From JALORV01 sp963724365 (lineage in GTDB: Bacteria > Pseudomonadota > Gammaproteobacteria > Burkholderiales > Burkholderiaceae_F), in assembly GCA_963724365.1 (NCBI GenBank), contig CAVRUR010000017.1:104492-168491 (forward strand): 64,000 nt of DNA, given 5' to 3'. The translations under genes were made by a program, and so were the position numbers. Below, piece by piece: positions 1 through 8,361 of the stretch; the stretch's first letter is position 1; each line of letters opens with the position of its first letter. Under the pieces are notes generated by a model. That model was not told where the DNA came from, did not search any database, and saw nothing but the letters and a program-made list of their open reading frames with translations.

Positions 1-1012
1 CGGCGCGCAGGTACTTGCGTGCCAGTCCGTAGTACGGACTCGATGCGAGGCCGGGCCAGTTGACCCATGCAACGCGCGGGTGTGCGCTCAGGAACCCGGC
101 GACGCGACGCGCGTTCTGGCAATGCCGCTCCATGCGCAGGTGCAGTGTCTCGACGCCCTGCAGCAGCAGGAAAGCCGACAGGGGGGCGAGCGCCGCGCCG
201 TGCACGCGCATCACTTCCATGCGGGCCTTCATCGTGTAGGCGAAGTCGCCGAAGGTCTCCCAGAACTTGACGCCGTGATAGCCCTTCGACGGCAACACCA
301 TGTCCGGGAACTTGCCGTTGCCCCAGTCGAATTGGCCGCGCTCGACCAGTACGCCGCCCAGCGTGGTGCCGTGCCCGCCCAGATACTTGGTCGCGGAGTG
401 GACCACGATGTCCGCGCCCCAGTCGAACGGCCGGCACAGGTAGGGCGACGCCATCGTGTTGTCGATCATCAGCGGCACGCCGGCCGCATGCGCTATCGAC
501 GCAATCGGCTCGATGTCGAGCACGTTGATCTTGGGGTTGCCCAGTGTCTCGGCGTACACGAGTCGGGTCGACTCGCGCAGCGCGGCGCGGAAATTCTCCG
601 GTCTGTCGGGGTCGACGAAGGTCGTCTCGATGCCCATCTTGCGCAGCGTGATGTCGAACTGCGAGTAGGTGCCGCCGTACAGCAGCGAGGAGGCCACGAC
701 GTGTTCGCCCGGCTGCACGATTGCGAGAATGCCGGTCATCTGCGCCGACATGCCGCTCGCTGTCGCGAGTGCGGCGCGGCCATTTTCCAACGCAGCGACG
801 CGCTCCTCCAGCACGGCCACGGTCGGATTGCTGATGCGTGAATAGACGTTGCCGAAGGTCTGCAGATTGAACAGGCTCGCCGCGTGGTCGGCCGAGTCGA
901 ACACGTACGACGTCGTCTGGTAGATAGGCGCCGCGCGGCTGCCCGTCACGGGATCCGGAATCTGGCCGGCGTGCAGGCACAGGGTTTCGATGCCGAAGGC
1001 GCGGTCTGCCAT
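1..1012 (-). CDS. metY: O-acetylhomoserine sulfhydrylase (C-terminus cut by window edge)
   Basis: PLP enzyme of the Cys/Met metabolism family, which makes homocysteine from O-acetylhomoserine and sulfide in the cytoplasm. About 337 codons are visible; the family is usually about 430 residues, so the C-terminus lies outside the window. The N-terminus reads MADRAFGIETLCLHAGQ, followed by the family signature PIYQTTSYVF and, around residue 209, the PLP-lysine motif HSATKYLGGHG. The ATG at 1012 is preceded by a GAGGAG Shine-Dalgarno at about 6 nt spacing. It starts 11 nt after the stop of the CoA-binding protein gene, so the two are probably one transcript. Assignment to MetY rather than MetB/MetC rests on the N-terminal motif and the spacing of the visible blocks. 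Confidence 0.9.
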   Translation of the reverse strand, partial: MADRAFGIETLCLHAGQIPDPVTGSRAAPIYQTTSYVFDSADHAASLFNLQTFGNVYSRISNPTVAVLEERVAALENGRAALATASGMSAQMTGILAIVQPGEHVVASSLLYGGTYSQFDITLRKMGIETTFVDPDRPENFRAALRESTRLVYAETLGNPKINVLDIEPIASIAHAAGVPLMIDNTMASPYLCRPFDWGADIVVHSATKYLGGHGTTLGGVLVERGQFDWGNGKFPDMVLPSKGYHGVKFWETFGDFAYTMKARMEVMRVHGAALAPLSAFLLLQGVETLHLRMERHCQNARRVAGFLSAHPRVAWVNWPGLASSPYYGLARKYLRA

Positions 1013-1022
1013 GGGGGTCTCC

Positions 1023-1511
1023 TCAGTACGGCAGTTGCCGCGGGCGCTTGCTGGAAATCACGCGCGTATTCACGCCCGCCCAGTTCAGGCCGCCAAACAG
1101 TCGCCCGTGCTCGATCTTGACGCAGCGGTCCTGCACCACATCGAGTCCGGCAGCGCGCGCACGTTCTGCAGCGGCAATGTTGGTTGCGCCCAGCTGCATC
1201 CACAGGCAATGTGCGCCGACCGCGATCGCATCGTCGGCCAGCGGACCGATGTCGTCGGACCGCCTGAAGCAGTCCACCATGTCGATCGGGCCGGCTGCCT
1301 GGGCGGCCGTGCGTAGGTCGGGATAGCACGTCTGTCCCAGAACCTCGGCGTACTTCGGGTTCACGGGGATCATCGTGTAGCCATGCTCGAGCAGGTATTT
1401 GCCGACGAAATAGCTCGGACGATGCCACTCCGCCGAGATGCCGACGACGGCAATCCGACGACAGTCGTGCAGCAGACGGCGCAACGTCGGGATGTCGGTG
1501 CTATCAGCCAT
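1023..1511 (-). CDS. CoA-binding domain protein (YccU-like)
   Basis: Small cytoplasmic Rossmann-fold protein of about 162 residues. It consists of a single CoA-binding domain of the YccU/PF13380 type: RRIAVVGISAEWHRPSYFVG near residues 20-40, then MIPVNPKY, a typical family block. The biochemical role of the family is not settled. It lies just upstream of metY on the same strand with an 11-nt gap, as often seen for this pair. An in-frame GTG at 1523 would add four residues; neither start has a clear Shine-Dalgarno, and I prefer the ATG at 1511. Confidence 0.82.
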   Translation of the reverse strand: MADSTDIPTLRRLLHDCRRIAVVGISAEWHRPSYFVGKYLLEHGYTMIPVNPKYAEVLGQTCYPDLRTAAQAAGPIDMVDCFRRSDDIGPLADDAIAVGAHCLWMQLGATNIAAAERARAAGLDVVQDRCVKIEHGRLFGGLNWAGVNTRVISSKRPRQLPY

Positions 1512-1632
1512 TATGGTTACCACGTTGCTTGCACGATGAAGCCGGCACCGATGGACGGGGCAGGGTCATGCCGAGAAACTCCTAAGTGTCGAAAAACTTG
1601 ACAAGCTCGCAACCGCAATACGGCACACCATT

Positions 1633-1652
1633 GATCGTCTGCATAGACGATC
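1633..1652. promoter_or_regulatory. Perfect inverted repeat in a divergent promoter region
   Basis: GATCGTCT-GCAT-AGACGATC is an 8-bp perfect dyad with a 4-nt spacer. It lies between the divergently transcribed CoA-binding protein/metY unit and the PEP-CTERM gene. A TTGACA box at 1598-1603 lies just beside it. It has the shape of a dimeric regulator site; which gene it serves and what binds it are unknown. It has no T-tract, so a terminator is unlikely. Confidence 0.35.
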
Positions 1653-1731
1653 GATTTAGTGACTCGACCATTGTAATTTGGGGATGTAGAAATCAGGTGT
1701 GCGCCAGTATTGCGGCGCCAAGGGGCTGTTG

Positions 1732-2166
1732 ATGAAACGCTGTATCGCTGTAATCGTTGCCGGCGCCGGTTTGGCTGCAGGTGCTCCTGTTCAGGCGGAG
1801 GTGTTCTACAGCTGGGTCGATGTTGCGCAGAAGCCAAAGCTTGTGACGTCGAGTGACACGCTGATGCGCAAGCAGTTGTGCTCGCGCAGCGATGTGGACG
1901 GTTCGTGCCTCGATGGACAGTCGGCCAAGGAAGAATTGCTGAAATTCCAGCCGCCGCCCGTGGACACGCCGCTGCCGCCCGTGATTGACACCTTGCCGCC
2001 GGTGGTCGATAGCTCGCTTCCCATTCCGATCACTGAGCAACCCGTCACGACTCCGGTACCCGAACCAACGACCCTGGCGCTACTCGCTGCGGCGTTGTTC
2101 GGCCTCGTTATGGGCAAGGGGCGGCATCGCGGTCAGGCCCTCACGCTCCGGGCTCGGCGTACGTGA
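1732..2166 (+). CDS. Small PEP-CTERM sorting domain protein
   Basis: Secreted protein of 144 residues. It has an N-terminal signal peptide (MKRCIAVIVAGAGLAAGAPVQA), a short middle part with several Cys, and a Pro/Val-rich stretch. It ends in a clear PEP-CTERM signal: VPEPTTLALLAAALFGLVMG, then a basic tail with GKGRHR. In this family the tail is recognised by an exosortase (EpsH/XrtA type), which removes the tail in the envelope; no exosortase is in the window. Start chosen at ATG 1732, with AAGGGG 7 nt upstream; a longer GTG-type start at 1699 would spoil the signal peptide. Its 3' end overlaps the convergent lipoprotein gene by about 26 nt. No functional domain is recognised in the middle. 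Confidence 0.8.
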   Translation: MKRCIAVIVAGAGLAAGAPVQAEVFYSWVDVAQKPKLVTSSDTLMRKQLCSRSDVDGSCLDGQSAKEELLKFQPPPVDTPLPPVIDTLPPVVDSSLPIPITEQPVTTPVPEPTTLALLAAALFGLVMGKGRHRGQALTLRARRT

Positions 2167-2509
2167 ACTGGACGTTAGTGGTCTGACCGACGGTCGGATT
2201 CACGACGGTAAGCAGTCCGGAAGGTTGCAGCGAGAAACCCAGCGGCAGGGTTGCACTGCCGCTGGCGAGTCCGAACACTCCACCGCGGACGGCGTTGGGC
2301 GGCAGCGTCTGGCTGAGATCGATCACCTGGCTCTGTCCTGCGATGAACCACATCCAGGAAGACAGATCCCATTCCTCGGCCGTTGCGCTAAGCATCGTGG
2401 GAGCAGTGACGGCCGGCGCACCGGAGCCTCCGCATCCGACCAGAGTCAATCCGCTGAAACTCAATCCGCTGAAACCAGTAGCGCCCAGCAGCAGCGATCT
2501 GCGCTTCAT
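2141..2509 (-). CDS. Putative lipoprotein with Ig-like segment
   Basis: About 122 residues from ATG 2509: a basic start MKRRSLLLGATG, a hydrophobic core and a lipobox-like LVGC followed by GGSG, fitting a lipoprotein signal peptide. The C-terminal half contains LPLGFSLQPSGLLTV, resembling putative Ig/cadherin-like (He_PIG) repeats found in bacterial surface proteins. In-frame starts at 2536 and 2602 exist; none has a strong ribosome-binding site. It converges with the PEP-CTERM gene, overlapping its last codons. The function is unknown, and it could be a weakly expressed or degraded gene. Confidence 0.5.
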   Translation of the reverse strand: MKRRSLLLGATGFSGLSFSGLTLVGCGGSGAPAVTAPTMLSATAEEWDLSSWMWFIAGQSQVIDLSQTLPPNAVRGGVFGLASGSATLPLGFSLQPSGLLTVVNPTVGQTTNVQFTYAEPGA

Positions 2510-2630
2510 CGTGAACGATGTCCCGGTCGCTGCCATTCGATAGTCGCGAAAGTTGAACTCTTGCCGGCGAGTCGCCGAAGCTTCGTCCTTGTCCGAGGGC
2601 AAAGGGCCGCTGTCGGCGGTCCTTGAGTTT

Positions 2631-2993
2631 TGGTGGAGGCGGCGGGAATTGAACCCGCGTCCACGAGTGATCCAGATCCAGTTCTACATGCGTAGCCGGT
2701 CTATTTTTGTCTCGCCGCGTGCTTAGCCGATCGGCAGGCCGGCACGCAACCAGTCACTGGGTCTCGATGCCGCCGTCGTGACTCCACCGGCATCCAGCTT
2801 CCGTAATTGGCGCTGCTGTCGGTTACCCGACCTGGCCCGGAAGCGAACCAGTGCAGCGTCTGGCCGGTATTAAGCGGCTAGAGCAAACGCGTCTTCGTTG
2901 GCGTTTGTAGTGTTCCAGATGGATTTACGAGGTCACTGGTCCTCGGCATGCCCTGAGATCCTTCACGACCCGTGTCGAAGCCAGGTCGCCCCC
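2631..2993 (-). ncRNA. ssrA: Transfer-messenger RNA (tmRNA)
   Basis: Rescues stalled ribosomes with SmpB and tags the unfinished protein for proteolysis. The 5' end (complement of 2984-2993) begins GGGGGCGACCTGGCTTCGAC. The 3' end is a T-arm with GGTTCAATTCC followed by GCCTCCACCA, and GGGGGCG pairs with CGCCTCC to form a 7-bp acceptor stem. The tag frame runs from 2902 down to 2870 and reads ANEDAFALAA then TAA. The length is about 363 nt, normal for one-piece tmRNA. The 5' end is only 30 nt from the stop of the DUF748 gene, so its promoter must lie within that gene's 3' end. Confidence 0.96.
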
Positions 2994-3022
2994 AAGAAAG
3001 GTGATTCTACGTTCAATGTGGG

Positions 3023-6000
3023 TCATTTCAGCGAGAAATCAACCCGGGTTTTCGCCCCGGTGTCCCTGATGCCGGCGGCATCGAGCTTGGGCTCCACCAG
3101 GAAAAGGCGCTCGCGCGGGACCTTGCCCTCAGCCTCCAGGCGGTTGCGCACGACGGTCGCGCGCTGGTTCGCGAGCGCGCGCAGGTCTTCGGGCGTGACG
3201 GCGAGATGGGCGACGAGCAGCGTCTCCATTTCGGACGCGGGTATGGTCTTAGCGATGCCGATGAAGTTGCGCGGCTTGTCGGGGATCTTCTCGTCGTCGT
3301 AGACGGCCGCGATCAGGGCCGGCCGTTCCTGCTCGGTGATCGTCACCTTGGATGGATCGACGGAATCGCCGCCGGCACGCACCGTCAGGCGGACCTTGGC
3401 AGTGCGCAGCTTGGAATCGAGCTTCGCCTTTCTCGCGCCATCCGTATCCGCCGCAGGATCGACGCGGCCGATGATGTCGACCTTGAGTGCCGGGCGCTCG
3501 TTCAGCGCCTTCGCGAGCGTGTCGATGCGCTTGGTCTGTTCGGCCGCCAGCATTGCGCTGCCGGCAGCAAACTCGACGTAGCCGAGTTCCTCGCCACCGC
3601 CGAAAGCCGACGCGAGCAGCGCGAACGGCGCGGTCACGATCTTCGTCAGAACGTTGACGATGACCTGGATGATGATGCCGCCGATCGAGAACTTCGGATC
3701 GTTCAGCGTGCCGGAGATCGGCAGGTTGATGTCGATCTCGCCTTTCGAGTTCGTCAGCAGCGACACCGCGAGCAGTACCGGCAGCTTGGTCGCGGTTGGA
3801 CTCTCGACTTTCTCGCCGAAAGTCAGCTGGTCGAGGAACAGGTGGTTGTTGGCGTTGAGCTTCTCGTCCTCGATCTTGTAGCTGACGTCCATCGACAGCT
3901 TGCCCTTGACGATTGGGTAGCCCGCGTACTTGACGGAGTAAGGCGTCAGGCGCGGTAGATCGACGCCCTTGGTGCTGCCCTTGATGTCGAGGAAGAGCTT
4001 GGGTGCGAGCGGGTTGAGGCGGCCGCCGATCTCGACCGGGGCGTCGTCATCAATCTTGCCGGCGAGCGTCATCGTCGCCGGTTCGGTCGAGTCGCTGGCC
4101 AGCGTGGTCACTGAACCGCCGAGTCCGGTCATGTTGGCGGTGTAGTTCGGCTTGATGAAGTTGTCGGTGAAGTTCACGTTGCCGCGCACGAGCTCGATCT
4201 GGCCAATGCGGATCACGGGGCGTGGCGCCGACAGGTCTCCGCTTGGTGTGGACAAAGTCGCTGTCGCGGTGCGGCCATTCGCAGCGGCGGGCGGCTGTTC
4301 GTTTCCGGCGAGTTCGCGATCGACCGGCATCGCGGCCTCGGCCGGCTTGGTTGCGGCCACAGGCTTCGCGTCCGCCTGCGGCGCCGCCTCGGTGGGAGCT
4401 TGCCCCTCGCGCTTGATCAGGTCGGCCAGGTTCAGCCGTCCCTGCTCGGATACGATGATGCGCGCGTAGAAGTCCGAAAGTGAAATCTTTCCGACGGCGA
4501 CGTCTGGCGGTCCTTCACCAATCTTCGCGTTGATCTGGTCGAGGTCGAGCACCTGCCACTTGAGTAGATCGTTCTCGCCGCGCGCGTCGAGCATGTGCAG
4601 ATTGGCGAGTCGGGCGTCGCCCTTGTATCCCACTTTAAGCGGAGCGTCGGCTGCGGTCTGGGCCAGCACGACATTGCCCCGCACCGACAGCAGGGCGCTC
4701 GCAAGCACTGCATTGAGTCGTGCCGCGAGATATGGGCGTACGGCGGCGATGTCAAGACTGCGTGCATCGATGCGCAGGTCAGCCGCCAGAAGATTCCATT
4801 TGGCGCCGCCGTTGACCGCCATCGTGCCACCGCTGCCGAAGCGCGTGCGCAGAGCAATCTCCGCGCGTTGCGATCCATCGCTGACGATATTGCTGACGGT
4901 GCCGGCGATCGCCGAAGCGCGCAGCTTCACGTTCGGATCGACCGCCAGGTCTTCGAGCTGCAGATCGCCGCGCGTGATCGACGCTTCCTTTAGGGTGACC
5001 TTCCACGGTTGGGCGGCAGCTGCGCTTGCCTCCTTCTCGGTCGTGCCGGTGGTCTGGCCAGGCTTGGCGTGGAAAACCGTCAGCCAGTTGATCTGGCCGT
5101 CGGCCATGCGTCGCACCATTGCCCTCGGACCGTCGAGTGAGAGCTTGGTGACCGATATCAGTCGATCATTGAGATCGATCTCGCCTCCGTCGATCGCGAT
5201 CCCAGCGAGATCGAAGTTCGCTGCGCTGCCGGCGGGGCCACGAACCTGGATGTCCTTGCCGCGTACCTTGATCTCGCGTAGCGCAATCTTCATCGCGGGA
5301 TCGGCGGCGGCGAACTCGAGAATGGCGTCGACGTCGCTGCTGCCGTCGAGCGTGGCGCTGACTACGTGCGCCAGGTAGCGCGCCGCCGTGCGCATCTTCA
5401 CATCGCGCGAAGTGAACGCAAGACGCCCAACGACGGGTGCCAGTCCGACTTCACCTTCGAGCTTGGTCGAGCCACCACCTTCACCGATGTCACCGCCGAC
5501 GCGAACCTTGCCGCGCGCGCTCGACGTGGTCGTCAGATCGCTCGCTTCGGCGCCGAGATTGATGACCTGGAGCCGGAATTGACCCGCGGAGTCATCGGCG
5601 TAGTTCACGGTGCCATCGCTGATCGCCGCGTGCCTGAGCGTGAACGCGAATGGCGCCGGCGGCGTCGTCGCCGGCGCGGTACCGACGTCGGGCTGGCTCG
5701 ATCCTCCCGCGGGCGCCGGTGTTTCCAGTAAAGGTTGCCTGCCGAACTGCACCCAGTTGATCGCGCCTACGGTGTCGCGAACGACCTCGACCGTCGGCGC
5801 GGTCAGCACGATGTCACCGATCACAGCGCGGCGCGCGAAGGGGTCGACATCGTCGAGAACGACGCGCAACGATTTCCAGCCGATCAGCGGCTGCGCGTTC
5901 GCTGCGGGCGCGGCCAGCGCGAATTCGTTGACGACCACGGAACCGGTGATCACCGTATGCGCCGGTTGAGCTGGACGGTCGCCGCGCGCCGGTGCGGCGC

Positions 6001-6790
6001 GCCGGAATGCAACGCGCAAGTCCGTGTCGAGCTTGCCCCGCGGTGTCGTGAAGTTAAGACGTACGGGCGAGTAGGCGAGGTAAGTTGGAATGTCCAGACC
6101 GTCGAATTTCAGGTTGATCGACGATTCGAGCGTATCGGCGAACGGACGGGTCTCGCCCTTGATGTCGATCGGCGTGCCATTGAGGCGCGCGAAGAATGCT
6201 GGCTGGACGTTGATCTCGGCGTGCGTCGGCAGGTTGGAGATGAACGGGATGCCGAGCCTGATGTCGGTGAGCGCATGTGTCCGCGTCATCGTGCGGTCGT
6301 CCAAGTTGACGACGCTGTCCGCGACTTCGATGTTGCTCAGCGAAAAGCGCGTGGGTTCGTCGCTGGTTTTCGGCTTGGCTCGAATGCGATCGATGATGTC
6401 GCTGAAATTAAAGCGCTGCTGATCGAGCCGGACAAGGTTGGCCGTCAGGCCAACGATGCGGAGTGAATCCAGCACCGGTGCGCGACGGAAGACCGATTGC
6501 AGGGACGCATTGGCGATGGCTTCCTGAACGGTCAGCAGCGGCGATGCGTCACCGGGTGCGCCGTCGACCACCAGGCCACGCAGCGTGATACTCAGCGTGT
6601 AGGGGTTGGCGCCGACGCTTTCCACGCGCACCGGGCGTCCGAGCTCGCGCGACGCGACAGTCTCGACGCCCCAGCGCACGAGCTTCGGGATCGCCAAGTA
6701 ACCGATGGCACCGAACAGCAGCAATGCAACGGTCGCGCCGATGGCCACTTTGCGCAGCGCTGGAATCCATCGACGCATCGTTAAGCTCAT
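3023..6790 (-). CDS. Giant DUF748/AsmA-like envelope protein
   Basis: 1255 residues. One N-terminal transmembrane helix (about residues 13-34, VAIGATVALLLFGAIGYLAI) is followed by a very long periplasmic region typical of DUF748, within the AsmA-like/repeating beta-groove group of proteins thought to bridge the periplasm and move lipids. Near the C-terminus, FAAGSAMLAAEQTKRIDTLAKAL resembles the OmpA-like patch common in this family. Low-complexity Ala/Pro/Thr linkers occur near residues 360-385 and 780-840. Start ATG 6790 has no strong Shine-Dalgarno; ATG 6778 is an alternative. It is followed by tmRNA on the same strand. The exact cargo is unknown. Confidence 0.88.
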   Translation of the reverse strand: MSLTMRRWIPALRKVAIGATVALLLFGAIGYLAIPKLVRWGVETVASRELGRPVRVESVGANPYTLSITLRGLVVDGAPGDASPLLTVQEAIANASLQSVFRRAPVLDSLRIVGLTANLVRLDQQRFNFSDIIDRIRAKPKTSDEPTRFSLSNIEVADSVVNLDDRTMTRTHALTDIRLGIPFISNLPTHAEINVQPAFFARLNGTPIDIKGETRPFADTLESSINLKFDGLDIPTYLAYSPVRLNFTTPRGKLDTDLRVAFRRAAPARGDRPAQPAHTVITGSVVVNEFALAAPAANAQPLIGWKSLRVVLDDVDPFARRAVIGDIVLTAPTVEVVRDTVGAINWVQFGRQPLLETPAPAGGSSQPDVGTAPATTPPAPFAFTLRHAAISDGTVNYADDSAGQFRLQVINLGAEASDLTTTSSARGKVRVGGDIGEGGGSTKLEGEVGLAPVVGRLAFTSRDVKMRTAARYLAHVVSATLDGSSDVDAILEFAAADPAMKIALREIKVRGKDIQVRGPAGSAANFDLAGIAIDGGEIDLNDRLISVTKLSLDGPRAMVRRMADGQINWLTVFHAKPGQTTGTTEKEASAAAAQPWKVTLKEASITRGDLQLEDLAVDPNVKLRASAIAGTVSNIVSDGSQRAEIALRTRFGSGGTMAVNGGAKWNLLAADLRIDARSLDIAAVRPYLAARLNAVLASALLSVRGNVVLAQTAADAPLKVGYKGDARLANLHMLDARGENDLLKWQVLDLDQINAKIGEGPPDVAVGKISLSDFYARIIVSEQGRLNLADLIKREGQAPTEAAPQADAKPVAATKPAEAAMPVDRELAGNEQPPAAANGRTATATLSTPSGDLSAPRPVIRIGQIELVRGNVNFTDNFIKPNYTANMTGLGGSVTTLASDSTEPATMTLAGKIDDDAPVEIGGRLNPLAPKLFLDIKGSTKGVDLPRLTPYSVKYAGYPIVKGKLSMDVSYKIEDEKLNANNHLFLDQLTFGEKVESPTATKLPVLLAVSLLTNSKGEIDINLPISGTLNDPKFSIGGIIIQVIVNVLTKIVTAPFALLASAFGGGEELGYVEFAAGSAMLAAEQTKRIDTLAKALNERPALKVDIIGRVDPAADTDGARKAKLDSKLRTAKVRLTVRAGGDSVDPSKVTITEQERPALIAAVYDDEKIPDKPRNFIGIAKTIPASEMETLLVAHLAVTPEDLRALANQRATVVRNRLEAEGKVPRERLFLVEPKLDAAGIRDTGAKTRVDFSLK

Positions 6791-6840
6791 CCCGGGCGAG
6801 GTCTCTGCAGATCAGGGACGATTATCCGATGAGGAGGCCG

Positions 6841-7500
6841 CTATTGCCTGATCAGGCGGAGCAGTTCGTCCGGGGCGTGGATGATGTGATCGGCACCCCA
6901 CTGTTCGATCGGATCGGTTTCGCCGAGATAGCCATATGCCGCGGCCACCGTGCGTAGTCCGGCGGCCCGGCCGGCCTGCACGTCGCGCAGGTCGTCACCC
7001 ACGTAGAGGGATTCATCACGTGTCTTTCCGGCACTCTGGAGAGCGTGCAACAGCGGCGCAGGGTGCGGTTTCGCGTGAGGGGTCGTATCGCCACTGACCA
7101 CACACGCGGCGCGCTGTGCCAGCCCCAGGGCACGGACGAGCGGGTCCGTGAAGCGCGCCATCTTGTTGGTGACGATCCCCCACAGCACACCTTCGGCGTC
7201 GAGTGCAGCCAGTGTTTCGTCCATCGTCGGGAACAGTGCGCTGGCTTCGCACAGGGCCGACTCGTACTCGCCGAAGAATTCCTGCCGGAGCTCCTCGTAA
7301 CCGGCGTCGGCGGGCGACAGGCCGAATGCGCGCCCGATCAGCCCGCGCGCGCCGTGCGAAGCGAGTGGCCGCAGGGTTTCAAGCGGCACCGGCGCGCGTC
7401 TGCGGTTGGACAGCATGCGGTTGACAGCTCCGGCCAGGTCGGGCGCCGTATCGGCCAGTGTTCCGTCGAGGTCGAACAACACCAGTTGGATCGTGTTCAT
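6841..7500 (-). CDS. gph: Phosphoglycolate phosphatase, HAD superfamily
   Basis: About 219 residues. All HAD motifs are present: LFDLDGTLADT at the N-terminus (nucleophile Asp), GIVTNK, the Lys motif KPHPAPLLHAL, and YVGDDLRDVQAGRAAG with the metal-binding acids. It dephosphorylates 2-phosphoglycolate. It lies immediately downstream of ubiG on the same strand, the usual betaproteobacterial order. The frame is open back to 7572, but homologues start at about MNTIQLVLFDLDG, so I chose ATG 7500; ATG 7533 is possible. Confidence 0.92.
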   Translation of the reverse strand: MNTIQLVLFDLDGTLADTAPDLAGAVNRMLSNRRRAPVPLETLRPLASHGARGLIGRAFGLSPADAGYEELRQEFFGEYESALCEASALFPTMDETLAALDAEGVLWGIVTNKMARFTDPLVRALGLAQRAACVVSGDTTPHAKPHPAPLLHALQSAGKTRDESLYVGDDLRDVQAGRAAGLRTVAAAYGYLGETDPIEQWGADHIIHAPDELLRLIRQ

Positions 7501-7572
7501 CGTCGATTCGTCGGTCGGGCGCGGCAACTCCATTGCTGTAATGCGCTCACCGGGTAGGTCCCGGAGCCGCAC

Positions 7573-8283
7573 TTATGCAGGCTTGCGGAAGGCCATCAGG
7601 TAGTTCACATCGGTGTCGCGACCCAGCGAAGCGGACTTCGTGAAAGGGTTGTAAGTCATGCCCACCAGTTCGTGCAGAGCCAGTCCGGCGCTGCGGGCGT
7701 ATTGGGTCAGCTCGCTCGGCCGGATGAACTTGACGTACTCGTGCGTGCCGCGAGGCAGGATGTTGAGGACATACTCGACGCCAACGATCGCCAGCAGGAA
7801 CGACTTGGAATTGCGGTTAATGGTTGAGAAGAACACCCAGCCTCCCGGTCTTGCCAGGGCGGCACAAGCCCGCACACTCTGCGCGGGATCGGGCACGTGC
7901 TCGAGCATTTCCATGCAGGTCACGACGTCGAAGGCGGCCGGCTGGCGTTCCGCCCAGGATTCGGCTGCACCTTCCTCGTAGTTCACGTCCGCACCCGACT
8001 CCAGTGCATGTAGCTGGGCGACCTTGAGGGGCTTGCCGGCCAGGTCGATGCCGGTGACATGCGCGCCGCTTCCGGCCATTGCTTCGGCCAGCACGCCGGC
8101 ACCGCAGCCGACGTCGAGTACACGCTTGCCTGCAAGCGGAACCAGCCGGTCGATCCACGCCAGCCGCAACGGATTGATTTCGTGCAGGGGACGCATGGGG
8201 CCATTGGGATCCCACCATCGTGCGGCGATGTCGCTGAACTTGCGCAGCTCGGCCTGGTCGACGTTGGCGGCGTTGGTATCCAT
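7573..8283 (-). CDS. ubiG: Ubiquinone biosynthesis O-methyltransferase
   Basis: 236 residues. SAM-dependent class I methyltransferase catalysing the two O-methylations of ubiquinone synthesis. It has the UbiG-specific N-terminus ELRKFSDIAARWWDPNGPM RPLH, SAM motif VLDVGCGAGVLAE around residues 57-70, and FDVVTCMEMLEHVPDP. The family end LMAFRK is present. It is followed directly by gph and preceded by the ompA terminator, so ubiG and gph probably have their own promoter in 8284-8310. Confidence 0.95.
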   Translation of the reverse strand: MDTNAANVDQAELRKFSDIAARWWDPNGPMRPLHEINPLRLAWIDRLVPLAGKRVLDVGCGAGVLAEAMAGSGAHVTGIDLAGKPLKVAQLHALESGADVNYEEGAAESWAERQPAAFDVVTCMEMLEHVPDPAQSVRACAALARPGGWVFFSTINRNSKSFLLAIVGVEYVLNILPRGTHEYVKFIRPSELTQYARSAGLALHELVGMTYNPFTKSASLGRDTDVNYLMAFRKPA

Positions 8284-8315
8284 CGTTCGAATGTTACTGG
8301 GCCAGGCGCCAGGGC

Positions 8316-8344
8316 AAAAAAAAGCCCCGCCGAAGCGGGGCTTT
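8316..8344 (-). terminator. Rho-independent terminator of the ompA-like gene
   Basis: On the minus strand AAAGCCCCGC-TTCG-GCGGGGCTTT forms a 10-bp stem with a UUCG-type tetraloop, followed by a run of eight T. It lies 18 nt after the stop of the OmpA-like gene, between it and ubiG. Confidence 0.93.
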
Positions 8345-8361
8345 GCTAGCGAGACGATCGC

